Shown here: piece by piece, positions 1 to 8,514 of the stretch | Numbering within the stretch: position 1 is the first letter of the stretch | Layout of the letters: each line of letters starts with the position of its first letter | Assembly (NCBI GenBank): GCA_036508135.1 | Contig: DATCHW010000221.1 | Coordinates: 124,001-188,000, forward strand | DNA: 64,000 nucleotides | Direction: 5' to 3' | From: DATCHW01 sp036508135 | GTDB lineage: Bacteria > Bacteroidota > Ignavibacteria > Tepidaquicellales > Tepidaquicellaceae | Program-made: the position numbers and the translations under genes | Notes under the pieces: model-generated | What the model was told of the DNA's origin: nothing | The model's input: only the letters and a program-made list of their open reading frames with translations | Database searches by the model: none

Positions 1-2556
1 CTTAATCCTATATTTACGGATAAATCTTTTATTCGCGAAAAATTATGCTGGGACATATTCAAAAGACTTAACTCCCTTGCACCTGACCCGCTTTATTATG
101 TTTCTCTGAAAATGAATAATCTGCCTAAAGGCGTTTATCTCTGGATTGAAAATATTGATAAATACTTTTATTCCATGCGGGGTATACCTTCAGGTCCAAC
201 GTGGGAGGCAAACGGAGATTATTCTATGGCAGACCTGACTATCCAGCCATTGAACCTCCTTAAACTATATTATACTAAGCAAATCGGAGATACAAATTAC
301 TACACCGATTTGCAAAATATGATTATTGAGTTGAATAATACATCCGAAACAAATTTTCCTTCCTGGCTGAATAATACTTTCGACGTTAATTCCGTATATA
401 ACTGGCTTGCAGTTAACAATGTGGTAGCTATGGGTGATACTTATAATTCGAATTATTACCTCTATCGCGATACAACCAAAACCAATCAGCAGTGGTATAT
501 TATTCCCTGGGATTATGATTTGTCATTTGGTCGTGACGGTGACCCTGCTATCGCTTATCCCGGAGAACTCCTCAATAACGGCTTCGCATACCAGTTCGAA
601 CCTTTCGCAGGTCCGAATAATGTATTAAAGGATAGAGTAATAAACAATACAACTACGAGTGTTATATTAAAACAAAAAGTAAAATACATTCTTGACTCGA
701 TTCTAACCGAACAAAAATATTTTCCAAAAATTGACAGTTTGAAAAATATTTTGAATAATGAAGTCGCAAATGACCCGCTGAAATGGGGGACTTTTCAGGA
801 ATTCAATGAACACACAGATGCAACAAAATATTTTATTACTGCCCGGAAAAATTTTCTCTATAATACATATATAAATCAACCTTCCGGGGAATACGAAATT
901 GTTACTATTCATCCGACACAGATTAACGTTCCCTATAGATTTGTTGATTATGACGGAGGACAGATTGGCTCAATGACTTTTTATAATTATTCTGGTCTCG
1001 ATAGTATAACAATGAGAGAATATCCTCATTCTATGAACTCTAATATTCCGAATTCAGGCTTGAACAGGTATATCAACCGTTATTATAAATTCACTCTTTA
1101 TCCATCTACAGCCACATTTAACGCTAAAGTCCAGCTCGAATATGAAGATTATAATTCAAATAATACAGAAGTGAAAAGTGGTGTTCAGGATGAAAGAATG
1201 CTGAAATCATATTGCTGGAACGGAAGTACTTGGAACGCTCTTCAGCAAACATCAATGAATCCATATTCCAATACAATTAATATTGATAACTTCAATCAAA
1301 CTTATTGTAACACAAGCAGTGCAGTTGCTTTTTATATTCCAACCGGATACCCTTCCCAGTTTTGGTTCAGGATACCAAATGCAAACTGGCAGAGATTATA
1401 TGATGTAAAGTTCTCAGATGCTAATACCGGATTTATGGTAGGCGAGCAGACAACTATTTTAAAAACAACAAACGCAGGACTCAACTGGGTCAGCTCAACA
1501 ATCGGAAATAATTTTTATCTGTATAAACTTGCAATAACTGGCAGTACTTTATATGCAGCAGGTGATGCTGGTATTGTATTCAAGAGTGCAAATCTCGGGA
1601 CAAACTGGACAATGCTGCAGACAGGTGTATCAAGAAAACTTAATTCCATTTATTTCATCAGTGCTAATGAAGGATGGGCAGTAGGTGAAAAGGGATGTGT
1701 AGTTCGTACTACTAATGGAGGTACATCTTGGACTATTTCGGCAATTGATACCACTGTCACTCTTAATGCACTCGAAGTATTCGGAACTTCTGAACTTGTC
1801 ACCGCAGGAAGCAGCGGCAAAGTGTATAAAAGTATAAATTCAGGTGCTAACTGGACCCTCGTGAATTCCGGAACGGTAAATAATATCTTTGGACTAAAGA
1901 AATCAGGTACATCATTTCTTGTTCTTGCAGGTGACCAGAATCTTGTAATGTATTCTAATGATAAAGGGCAAACCTGGAATAATATCAGCGTTCCTAATCC
2001 AGCAGTTCTTAATTTTAAAGATGCAGCTATCATTGATTCTAACAGAATATACGTTTGCGGAAATCTCGGAAGGATATTTTATACTCCGAATAAAGGTGTG
2101 AATTGGTTCGGGCAATATACTGCAGTCAGCAACGATTTAAATGCGCTCTATTTTATTGATAGTACAAAGGGTTTAAGTTCAGGCAATGAAGCTTGTGTAC
2201 TGAGAACTAATTTCCCGGGCACTGTCGGTATCGGAAATAACACTAATATTATTCCTGAAAAATTTGCATTATACCAAAATTACCCAAATCCGTTTAATCC
2301 GGTAACAAAAATTAAATTTGATATTCCAAATTCCACCTTTAACAAGGGGGGTTTTGTCACATTAAAAATTTTCGACATTCTCGGTAAAGAAATCGCAACA
2401 CTTGTAAATGAAAAACTCCAACCGGGTATTTATGAAGAAATATTTAATGGAAGCAGTCTCCCAAGCGGAGTATATTTTTATAGACTTGAGGTCAAAGATC
2501 CATCCGGGCGGGTAGGAGATTTTATTGCGGTGAAAAAACTGGTAATGATAAAGTAA
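1..2556 (+). CDS. CotH kinase-like secreted protein with YCF48 repeats and T9SS tail (5' end missing)
   Basis: Frame 1 is open from the first base, so the true start lies upstream; the first ATG in view (112) is internal to the CotH homology. About 851 residues are visible. Residues 1 to about 300 look like a CotH kinase domain: the 'GVYLWIE' strand and 'IIPWDYDLSFG' (about 167-177), which matches the D-rich catalytic motif of spore-coat kinase CotH. About 455-740 holds repeated YCF48/BNR-like blades ('ILKTTNAGLNWV', 'VVRTTNGGTSW'). The last 95 residues carry the T9SS type A sorting domain with 'YQNYPNPFNP' and a final 'KLVMIK'. Inferred role: exported, surface-attached or secreted protein. 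Substrate unknown. The family assignment is confident; kinase activity is not shown. Confidence 0.85.
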   Translation, partial: LNPIFTDKSFIREKLCWDIFKRLNSLAPDPLYYVSLKMNNLPKGVYLWIENIDKYFYSMRGIPSGPTWEANGDYSMADLTIQPLNLLKLYYTKQIGDTNYYTDLQNMIIELNNTSETNFPSWLNNTFDVNSVYNWLAVNNVVAMGDTYNSNYYLYRDTTKTNQQWYIIPWDYDLSFGRDGDPAIAYPGELLNNGFAYQFEPFAGPNNVLKDRVINNTTTSVILKQKVKYILDSILTEQKYFPKIDSLKNILNNEVANDPLKWGTFQEFNEHTDATKYFITARKNFLYNTYINQPSGEYEIVTIHPTQINVPYRFVDYDGGQIGSMTFYNYSGLDSITMREYPHSMNSNIPNSGLNRYINRYYKFTLYPSTATFNAKVQLEYEDYNSNNTEVKSGVQDERMLKSYCWNGSTWNALQQTSMNPYSNTINIDNFNQTYCNTSSAVAFYIPTGYPSQFWFRIPNANWQRLYDVKFSDANTGFMVGEQTTILKTTNAGLNWVSSTIGNNFYLYKLAITGSTLYAAGDAGIVFKSANLGTNWTMLQTGVSRKLNSIYFISANEGWAVGEKGCVVRTTNGGTSWTISAIDTTVTLNALEVFGTSELVTAGSSGKVYKSINSGANWTLVNSGTVNNIFGLKKSGTSFLVLAGDQNLVMYSNDKGQTWNNISVPNPAVLNFKDAAIIDSNRIYVCGNLGRIFYTPNKGVNWFGQYTAVSNDLNALYFIDSTKGLSSGNEACVLRTNFPGTVGIGNNTNIIPEKFALYQNYPNPFNPVTKIKFDIPNSTFNKGGFVTLKIFDILGKEIATLVNEKLQPGIYEEIFNGSSLPSGVYFYRLEVKDPSGRVGDFIAVKKLVMIK

Positions 2557-2590
2557 ATTATTATATATATTTTTATGAAATAATTAATTT

Positions 2591-2962
2591 ATGCCGGAAG
2601 AAAACAAACTTAAAAATTTAATCATAGTAGGAGACCGGGTATTAATTAAACCTAAATCACTGGATGATAAAACAAAGACTGGTTTATATCTTCCACCGGG
2701 AGTGCAGGAAAAAGAAGTAGTTCAATCAGGTTATGTGATGAAAGCGGGACCGGGCTATCCCCTCCCGCAAATGGGAGATGAATTCAATGAATCGTGGAAA
2801 GGAACTGATGAACAAATAAAGTATGTTCCGCTTCAGGTGAAAGAAGGCGACCTGGCAATATTCCTCCAGAAAGGCTCTGTAGAAGTATTATATAAGGATG
2901 AAAAATATTTTATTGTTCCCCAAAATCAAATTCTGATGGTTGAAAGGGAAGAAGATTACTGA
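2591..2962 (+). CDS. GroES-like (Cpn10 family) co-chaperone paralogue
   Basis: 123 residues. The N-terminus has the Cpn10 signature 'VGDRVLIKP', a mobile-loop-like stretch ('KTKTGLYLPPGVQEKE') and 'VMKAGPG'. It is longer than canonical GroES (about 95 residues) because of an insertion of roughly 25 residues around 60-85 before 'GDLAIFLQKG'. No groEL lies beside it, so it is probably a second, non-canonical GroES-like protein rather than the operon partner of GroEL. It sits 34 bp after the CotH gene and is probably cytoplasmic. Role beyond GroEL binding is unknown. Confidence 0.75.
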   Translation: MPEENKLKNLIIVGDRVLIKPKSLDDKTKTGLYLPPGVQEKEVVQSGYVMKAGPGYPLPQMGDEFNESWKGTDEQIKYVPLQVKEGDLAIFLQKGSVEVLYKDEKYFIVPQNQILMVEREEDY

Positions 2963-3079
2963 TTTCTCCCGAGATAAATTCCCTCTGTTTTTTTGTTCCG
3001 GTTTTAAACGGATTTCAAATTAACTTTCTTAAGATAATTATCTTTTTTATAATTAATTTTCTGATTTAAAATTTATAAT

Positions 3080-4105
3080 ATGAACTTGAAAAAATATCTC
3101 AACGTATTTCTTACATTAGGATTTATTTATTTTTCTTTTGCTAATGTTTATGCACAATCCCCTAAGAAAATTGTATTCGCATCCAATAATTCATCTAACA
3201 ATATGCTTCAGATTTTTATAATGGATGAAGATGGTTTGAATAAAAAGCAGATTACTGATCTGAATGAAAATTGTTATTTTCCCAAATTTTCTCCTGACGG
3301 GAAAAGTGTAGTTTTCAACACCGACCAGGCAAGAGTGTATTATATAGCTGATATAAATGAAATTGATAGTTTTCCTCCAAAGTATATTTTCGACGGAACA
3401 ACACCTGCCTTTTCTCCTGACGGCAGCTTTATTATATTCAATTCCGATTATGAAGGATATCTTTCTATCTATGCATTGTCGCTTGAAGAAACCGAACCTT
3501 TCAGGTTATCTTCCGGCTCATATTCGAACCAGCAGGTTTGGACATCTGATGGTTTAAAATTAGTTTACTCAGGATTTGATGAAAACGGCTCAAAATGTAT
3601 TTATTTGGAAAATCTTGAAGACACAACCGAAAACTCTTTAAAAAAAATCAGCAAAAACTCCAATTCAAATTTGGATCCTGATGTATCCGCTGATGGCAGT
3701 ATGTTTATTTATGCAAGTTTTGACCAAAATCTTAATGGTACAATAATTTTGAATGAAAAAGGAAAAGAAACTTCCTTGACCAAGGGTGACAGCTGGCAGA
3801 ACCCGGTTTTCTCTCCTGATGATAATAAAATTGCCTGTGTAAGAATTGCGGATGATGAAAAAATAAAATTTTATGTTATGAGTTTTGATGGTTCCGGGAA
3901 AAAGGAACTTGCGATAAAAGGAGGTAATATTGAAACATATACCTGGGTAGATGATGAGAATATTTTGTACGCTGCAGAAACGGGCACTGCTTCAACGATT
4001 GGAATTATTGATATTGGTACAGGGAAAGTCCGAGTACTTACAAATGATGGGATAAACATTAACCCCGATATACAGAGGGAATATGTGGCAGAAGAGGAAA
4101 ACTAA
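3080..4105 (+). CDS. Exported TolB-like WD40/PD40 beta-propeller protein
   Basis: 341 residues with a Sec signal peptide (hydrophobic residues about 8-24, cleavage near 'VYAQS'). The mature part consists of PD40/TolB-like repeats, visible as recurring 'FSPDG' or 'FSPDD' turns at about 70, 110 and 250 and repeated 'I.IMDEDG'-type strands. These fold into a six- or seven-bladed propeller. It lacks an N-terminal TolB domain and no tol or pal genes are near, so it is not called TolB. Likely periplasmic binding or scaffold protein. metF follows after 8 bp, so the two may be co-transcribed although functionally unrelated. Confidence 0.7.
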   Translation: MNLKKYLNVFLTLGFIYFSFANVYAQSPKKIVFASNNSSNNMLQIFIMDEDGLNKKQITDLNENCYFPKFSPDGKSVVFNTDQARVYYIADINEIDSFPPKYIFDGTTPAFSPDGSFIIFNSDYEGYLSIYALSLEETEPFRLSSGSYSNQQVWTSDGLKLVYSGFDENGSKCIYLENLEDTTENSLKKISKNSNSNLDPDVSADGSMFIYASFDQNLNGTIILNEKGKETSLTKGDSWQNPVFSPDDNKIACVRIADDEKIKFYVMSFDGSGKKELAIKGGNIETYTWVDDENILYAAETGTASTIGIIDIGTGKVRVLTNDGININPDIQREYVAEEEN

Positions 4106-4113
4106 TAAATCTT

Positions 4114-5064
4114 ATGAAAGTAATTGAGCATCTGAATAAAGCCCGGAATCCTCTTATAAGTTTTGAAATTATTCCTCCATTAAGGGGAGGTGATATAAAG
4201 CAGCTATTCGGTATTATTGATGATCTGATTAAATTTAATCCGCCTTTCATCGATGTCACATCGCATTCCGCCGAAGTCCAGTATGAGGAAACTTCAGAAG
4301 GCATCAGAAAAAAAGTCAAAAGAAAAAGACCCGGAACTATTGGTATCAGCGTTGCTATTAAAAATAAATATAATATTGACACAGTACCCCATATGCTCTG
4401 TAACGGATTTACTAAAGAAGAAACAGAAGATGCGCTGATTGAACTGAATTACCTTGGCATCGAAAACGTTCTGGCTGTTAAGGGTGACGACAAAGGATTC
4501 AAGAAACCGGTACCGGCTGGAAAAACCAGCAATGAATATACCGTTGACCTCATCAGACAAATTGTTGATATGAATAATGGTAAATATCTCGAGGAAGAAT
4601 TGCTCGATGCATCTTCAACTGAATTTTGCATCGGCGTCGGAGGCTATCCGGAAAAACATTACGAAGCTCCGAACCTGAAAGTTGATATTGCATTTACAAA
4701 GCAAAAAATTGAAGCAGGTGCACATTATATTGTTACTCAACTTTTTTATAATAACAATCACTATTTCGAATATGTTAAGCAATGCAGGAATTCAGGAATT
4801 GATGTTCCGATAATTCCGGGACTAAAATTACTTACGAATAAAAATCACCTGAAGAGCCTTCCGAAAGATTTCTTTATAGATATTCCTGATGATTTGACCG
4901 AGGAAATCTTGAAAGCAAAACCACAATACGTAATTGATATTGGAGTTGAATGGTCGTTAAAGCAATGCGAAGAACTCCTGAATTTTGGTGTTCCCGGAAT
5001 ACATTTTTATGTGTTACAAAACGCCGGACCCACTCACAAACTTCTCAGTAAACTTAAGATTTAA
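4114..5064 (+). CDS. metF: Methylenetetrahydrofolate reductase
   Basis: 316 residues, the usual bacterial MetF length. It reduces 5,10-methylene-THF to 5-methyl-THF with FAD for methionine synthesis in the cytoplasm. Family features seen are the early 'SFEIIPPLRGGD' (catalytic Glu region), 'VTSHSAE', 'NVLAVKGDD' (FAD/folate loop), 'GVGGYPEKHYEA', and 'GAHYIVTQLFY' with 'GLKLLT' near the C-terminus. All lie in the expected order of a single TIM barrel. ATG at 4114 is 8 bp after the propeller gene. A 435-bp gap follows before the next large gene. Confidence 0.93.
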   Translation: MKVIEHLNKARNPLISFEIIPPLRGGDIKQLFGIIDDLIKFNPPFIDVTSHSAEVQYEETSEGIRKKVKRKRPGTIGISVAIKNKYNIDTVPHMLCNGFTKEETEDALIELNYLGIENVLAVKGDDKGFKKPVPAGKTSNEYTVDLIRQIVDMNNGKYLEEELLDASSTEFCIGVGGYPEKHYEAPNLKVDIAFTKQKIEAGAHYIVTQLFYNNNHYFEYVKQCRNSGIDVPIIPGLKLLTNKNHLKSLPKDFFIDIPDDLTEEILKAKPQYVIDIGVEWSLKQCEELLNFGVPGIHFYVLQNAGPTHKLLSKLKI

Positions 5065-5432
5065 TAAAAAGAATTAAAAAATACTTTAAATAACAACACC
5101 TAACCTCTATAAACCAAACGCTGTTAGCCCATTATTAATACCAATAAACAATTAAATATAAATTAATTTATTATTAAGTTAAAAATCGTTTTCAACAATT
5201 ATCATAGTTTTATTATTCGTAAAATATAATTGTTCTTAAATTCAAGTTTGGAATTTTCAGTATCCTGTAATAAAAACTGAATCACTATTTTGGATAAAAG
5301 TGGAACCAATTATTTTCTTTCCTTGAAAATTCATTTGATTATCTATATATTTAAAATGATGAGGCTAATTTTTTTTAATAAAGCAGATTATAGCAGACTA
5401 AAAAAAGCAATTTTAAATCAACAGAAAGTCTG
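5065..5432 (+). other. Non-coding AT-rich leader or possible small-RNA region
   Basis: No conserved protein is recognisable in this stretch between metF and the terminator at 5433. It is AT-rich and ends directly in a strong plus-strand hairpin. It is either a long metF 3' untranslated region or an independent small transcript. The only short reading frame of note is the 25-codon one at 5356. I checked for remnants of a Nif3 N-terminal domain upstream of the next gene and saw none. Confidence 0.35.
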
Positions 5433-5433
5433 A
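5356..5433 (+). CDS. Possible 25-residue small protein
   Basis: ATG ATG at 5356, stop TGA at 5431-5433 abutting the terminator stem. The peptide begins MMRLIFFNKADY and is lysine-rich. An AT-rich promoter-like stretch ('tatatatttaaa') is just upstream, but there is no clear Shine-Dalgarno. No family is recognised. The position exactly before an intrinsic terminator is the only support; it may equally be a chance frame in a small RNA. Confidence 0.2.
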   Translation: MMRLIFFNKADYSRLKKAILNQQKV

Positions 5434-5466
5434 AAAGTGTATCCCGAAAAGATACACTTTTTTTTT
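5433..5466 (+). terminator. Strong intrinsic terminator
   Basis: An 11-bp perfect stem (5433-5443 with 5451-5461) around a 7-nt loop is followed by a run of Ts to 5466. The orientation fits plus-strand transcription. It lies 34 bp upstream of the next gene's start codon, so it separates that gene from metF or ends a small transcript; attenuation of the downstream gene is also possible. Confidence 0.8.
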
Positions 5467-5499
5467 GCTTCATCGAGAAGAAATTAAAGAAAGGCAGTT

Positions 5500-6123
5500 A
5501 TGTTATCTGAAATAAGAAAAATCTTCAAAACCGCTAGAATAAAATCTGCTGAAGGTTTCATCTACGAATATATTCCGAAGAAAAAAATCGTTGTTTTTGT
5601 ACCGCTTGACTATACCGATAAACTCACGTTTGATATGGCTTCTGCAGGAGCAGGAGTTATCGGGCATTATGAACTGTGTTCGTTCAGGACGAAAGGTCTT
5701 GGGACATATAAGCCCGGCAGAAAAGCAAAACCCTTTAAAGGACAAAAAGAAAAAATTGCATTCGAGGAAGAAGTAAGGCTTGAAATGGAATGTGACGAAT
5801 CTAACCTTGACAATGTGATAGATATGATGCTGTCAACCCATCCCTATGAAGAAGTTGCTTATGAAATATATGATTTCAAAAAACGCTCAAAAATATTTTC
5901 CGGATATTCCATAGAACTTCGCAATTCAATAAACGTAAATGATCTGGTTATCAGACTTCAGAAAAATATTCAGGGCGAAAACCTCAATCTGAGGAATAAG
6001 ATTAAGAAAATTGCAGTTATCAAAAAAAATATGACAGAAGATATTATTTTAAAAGCGAAAGCTAAAGGATGCGACGCTGTAATTTCATTAAACAGATTTT
6101 CAACAATAATAAAAATTATTTAA
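5500..6123 (+). CDS. Truncated Nif3/YqfO-family protein (PII-like insert domain, no metal site)
   Basis: 207 residues against about 370 for full Nif3-family proteins. Residues about 28-128 match the PII-like insert domain of YqfO-type Nif3 proteins: 'ASAGAGVIGHYELCSFRT', 'GLGTYKPG', 'ANPF'-equivalent 'AKPFKGQ', and 'STHPYEEVAYEIY'. Residues about 135-207 resemble the start of the C-terminal Nif3 half ('GCDAVIS') but stop before its metal-binding histidine and glutamate. The N-terminal Nif3 domain is absent. ATG 5500 follows 'gaaagg', a reasonable ribosome site. The zinc-ribbon gene starts 1 bp after its stop, so they form an operon. Enzymatic function is doubtful; a binding or regulatory role is inference. 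Confidence 0.65.
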   Translation: MLSEIRKIFKTARIKSAEGFIYEYIPKKKIVVFVPLDYTDKLTFDMASAGAGVIGHYELCSFRTKGLGTYKPGRKAKPFKGQKEKIAFEEEVRLEMECDESNLDNVIDMMLSTHPYEEVAYEIYDFKKRSKIFSGYSIELRNSINVNDLVIRLQKNIQGENLNLRNKIKKIAVIKKNMTEDIILKAKAKGCDAVISLNRFSTIIKII

Positions 6124-6124
6124 T

Positions 6125-6967
6125 ATGGATGATATTACACCCAATGAAGAATTAGAAACAAATATTCATAATGAACCTGACGGATTATCAGAACCTGAAT
6201 CCAATGTGATTGAATATCTTACCGATAGAGTGAAAGCAAAAAGAATCAATTTAAAGGAAACGCTCAAATTATTATATGACCTGAAAAATATTGACTCTGA
6301 GCTGGCTGAAATCGAAGAAGAAAAAGGTGATTTACCGGGGAAAATTGAGGATTTAAAATCAGATCTTTCTGATGTAATTATCAGTAAAGAGGAAAAGGAA
6401 GAAGAACTGAACACCCTTATCGAAGAAGAAACGAGAATATCAGATGAAAATAAAACAGCGGAAGCAAGAATATATAAATTTGACGAGGAAAAATATAATG
6501 TCAGGAATAACAAAGAATACGATAAAATTGTTCAAATGATAGATGCCATATATGAATCTGTCGGGATCAACGAATCCCGGTTGAAGGAGATTGAAGAACT
6601 GAAAAAGAATTTAAACGAAAAAATGACGTTATTTTCTGAAAAACTTATTGAGATGGAAAATGACCTTAAAGAAAATCAGGCACTGCTGGCAGAACTGGAT
6701 AAAGAACATGAAGAAGAAGAACTTGAACTTAGTGAGAAAAGAAATAAATTATTACCGGGACTAAGCGATATTGTGAGAAGTTTATATGAGAAAATTAACG
6801 GAACATTCAGAGGAGAAGCTGTCGCTTTAGTAAGAAAAGGAAATTGCAGCGGGTGCTATAATTCTATTCCTCCTCAAAGGGAAATTGAAATTAAGACCGG
6901 TGAAGATATTTTTCTTTGCCAATCCTGCGGAAGAATATTGGTAGATGAAAGTTTGATTCAGCAATAA
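6125..6967 (+). CDS. Coiled-coil protein with C-terminal C4 zinc ribbon (CT398-like)
   Basis: 280 residues. About 45-215 is highly charged, heptad-like coiled coil rich in Glu and Lys. The C-terminus carries a four-cysteine zinc ribbon: C-x2-C at about 241-244 ('CSGC') and C-x2-C at about 264-267 ('CQSC'), with 'IPPQ' between. This layout is that of the CT398/zf-RING_7 family, often encoded beside Nif3 genes, as here. Partner and exact role are not established; suggestions in the family include secretion or flagellar contacts. It is cytoplasmic by composition. RNase P RNA follows directly downstream. Confidence 0.8.
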   Translation: MDDITPNEELETNIHNEPDGLSEPESNVIEYLTDRVKAKRINLKETLKLLYDLKNIDSELAEIEEEKGDLPGKIEDLKSDLSDVIISKEEKEEELNTLIEEETRISDENKTAEARIYKFDEEKYNVRNNKEYDKIVQMIDAIYESVGINESRLKEIEELKKNLNEKMTLFSEKLIEMENDLKENQALLAELDKEHEEEELELSEKRNKLLPGLSDIVRSLYEKINGTFRGEAVALVRKGNCSGCYNSIPPQREIEIKTGEDIFLCQSCGRILVDESLIQQ

Positions 6968-6986
6968 TACGTTCTTTGAAAGTTTT

Positions 6987-7376
6987 CCGTCCTGTTATAG
7001 ACAATCGCGCTGTCCGCGCAAACGGTTGTTTTCGCGGATGTGAGGAAAGTCCGGACTCCATAAGAGCAGGGATGCCGGGAAAAATCCCGGGCAGGATTAT
7101 TTCCTGCAGAAAGTGTCACAGAAAAGTAATCTGTCCTGACTGAAAATCAGGTCAAAGGTGAAACGGCAGGGTAAGAGCCTACCATCCGGAGAGCAATCTC
7201 CGGGATCGACAAACCTCATCCGGAGCAAGACCAAGTATAGGAAGTATAAAGTTCTGCTCTCTTGCATTACTTCCGGGGTAGGTCGCAAGAATTTTTTCAG
7301 TAATGAAAAAATAAGATAAATGATTGTCATCCCGGCTTTCAACCGGGAACAGAATCCGGCTTATTTAACAGGACGG
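6987..7376 (+). ncRNA. rnpB: RNase P RNA, bacterial class A
   Basis: The conserved core is clear: 'gaggaaagtccggactcc' (CR-I, near 7041), 'ggtaagagcctacc' with 'aaacggcagg', and the 3' 'acagaatccggctta' (near 7349). P1 is an 11-bp helix pairing 6987-6997 with 7366-7376. The RNA is the catalytic subunit that matures tRNA 5' ends. T-rich sequence directly after P1 (7377-7390) would let P1 double as the terminator helix. A minus-strand reading frame across 7097-7342 is only a shadow. Confidence 0.95.
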
Positions 7377-7414
7377 TTTTTTATTTTTTTGATCTGCTGC
7401 TTTGGTTTGATTTA

Positions 7415-8356
7415 TTAACTCATCTCCAGCATTCTTTTTATCGGCTTCAGTGCTTTCAGCCTTACTTCTTCATCCATAGTAATTTCCGGGGTTTTGTTTT
7501 TCATACTCAAATATAATTTTTCCATAGTGTTCAGTTTCATATAAGGGCATTCGTTGCAGGAGCATCCTGATTCCGGAGGAGCATTAATGAAAGTTTTGTC
7601 AGGGCATTTCTTAAGCATCTGAACAAGTATTCCCGGCTCCGTTGCTACAATAAATTTTTTTGCCGTATCAGTTTGTACGTAATTTAGTAAAGCACTTGTT
7701 GAACCTATGAAATCTGCTTTATCTAAAATTGATTCCTCACATTCCGGATGTGCAATCAGTTTTGCATCAGGATTTTCAAGTTTTAAACCGATTATTTTTC
7801 TCTCGCTGAAAGTTTCGTGAACAATACAGGCACCCTGCCATAGTACCATATCCCTTCCTGTCTTTTTAATGATATACTTACCTAAATTTTTATCGGGGGC
7901 AAAAATTATTTTCTGATCCTTTGGTATCTGGTCTATTATCTTGACGGCATTGGATGAAGTACAGATTATATCGGATATGGCTTTTACATCTGCCGAACAA
8001 TTAATGTAGGATATTACTATATGATCCGGATATTTTTCTTTGAATTTCTGAAGTAATGGAGCAGGGCATCCTTCTGCAAGAGAGCATCCCGCATTCAAAT
8101 CAGGAAGTAAGACAAGTTTACATGGATTCAGGATTTTTGCCGTCTCTGCCATAAAATGAACACCTGCGAAAACTATTACATCTGCATTTGTTTTCTCAGC
8201 TGCTTGTGCTAATTGCAGGCTGTCCCCTATGTAATCCGCAATTTCCTGTATCTCCGGTTCCTGATAATAATGAGCAAGAATTACTGCATTCAATTCTTCT
8301 CTTAATTTTAGAATTTCTTTCCTGTAATCCTTTTTTGCTTCTTTTGATAAAAACAT
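7415..8356 (-). CDS. nadA: Quinolinate synthase A
   Basis: 313 residues. NadA condenses iminoaspartate with dihydroxyacetone phosphate to quinolinate in NAD synthesis, using a 4Fe-4S cluster. Motifs in order are 'LAHYYQEPEIQEIADYIGD' (27-45), 'VHFMAETAKIL', 'DLNAGCSLA' with Cys91, 'GACIVHE' with Cys177, and 'GCSCNECPYM' with cysteines at 265, 267 and 270. The last group carries the third cluster ligand. Length matches the short bacterial form. nadB and nadC are not in the window. The gene is transcribed leftward, away from the nucleotidyltransferase at 8515, with a 158-bp intergenic region that must hold both promoters. Confidence 0.95.
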   Translation of the reverse strand: MFLSKEAKKDYRKEILKLREELNAVILAHYYQEPEIQEIADYIGDSLQLAQAAEKTNADVIVFAGVHFMAETAKILNPCKLVLLPDLNAGCSLAEGCPAPLLQKFKEKYPDHIVISYINCSADVKAISDIICTSSNAVKIIDQIPKDQKIIFAPDKNLGKYIIKKTGRDMVLWQGACIVHETFSERKIIGLKLENPDAKLIAHPECEESILDKADFIGSTSALLNYVQTDTAKKFIVATEPGILVQMLKKCPDKTFINAPPESGCSCNECPYMKLNTMEKLYLSMKNKTPEITMDEEVRLKALKPIKRMLEMS

Positions 8357-8514
8357 TGTCTTTTATTTTATATAAAATAAAACAAATTACAGCCTTTTAA
8401 AATGCAGAATAATATTATTTCATTTGTTTTCTATTATTTTTAATTTGACTTAAATTTAATAAACAATTTTATTACTAATTATTAAGTTCTAATTATTAAT
8501 TATATAGTGCATAA

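Noticed and set aside
1650..2033. 127-residue minus-strand frame inside the CotH/YCF48 gene
   Set aside because: Shadow of the plus-strand propeller repeats; composition and position show no independent gene.
7097..7342. Minus-strand open frame of 81 residues
   Set aside because: It lies inside the RNase P RNA gene on the opposite strand.
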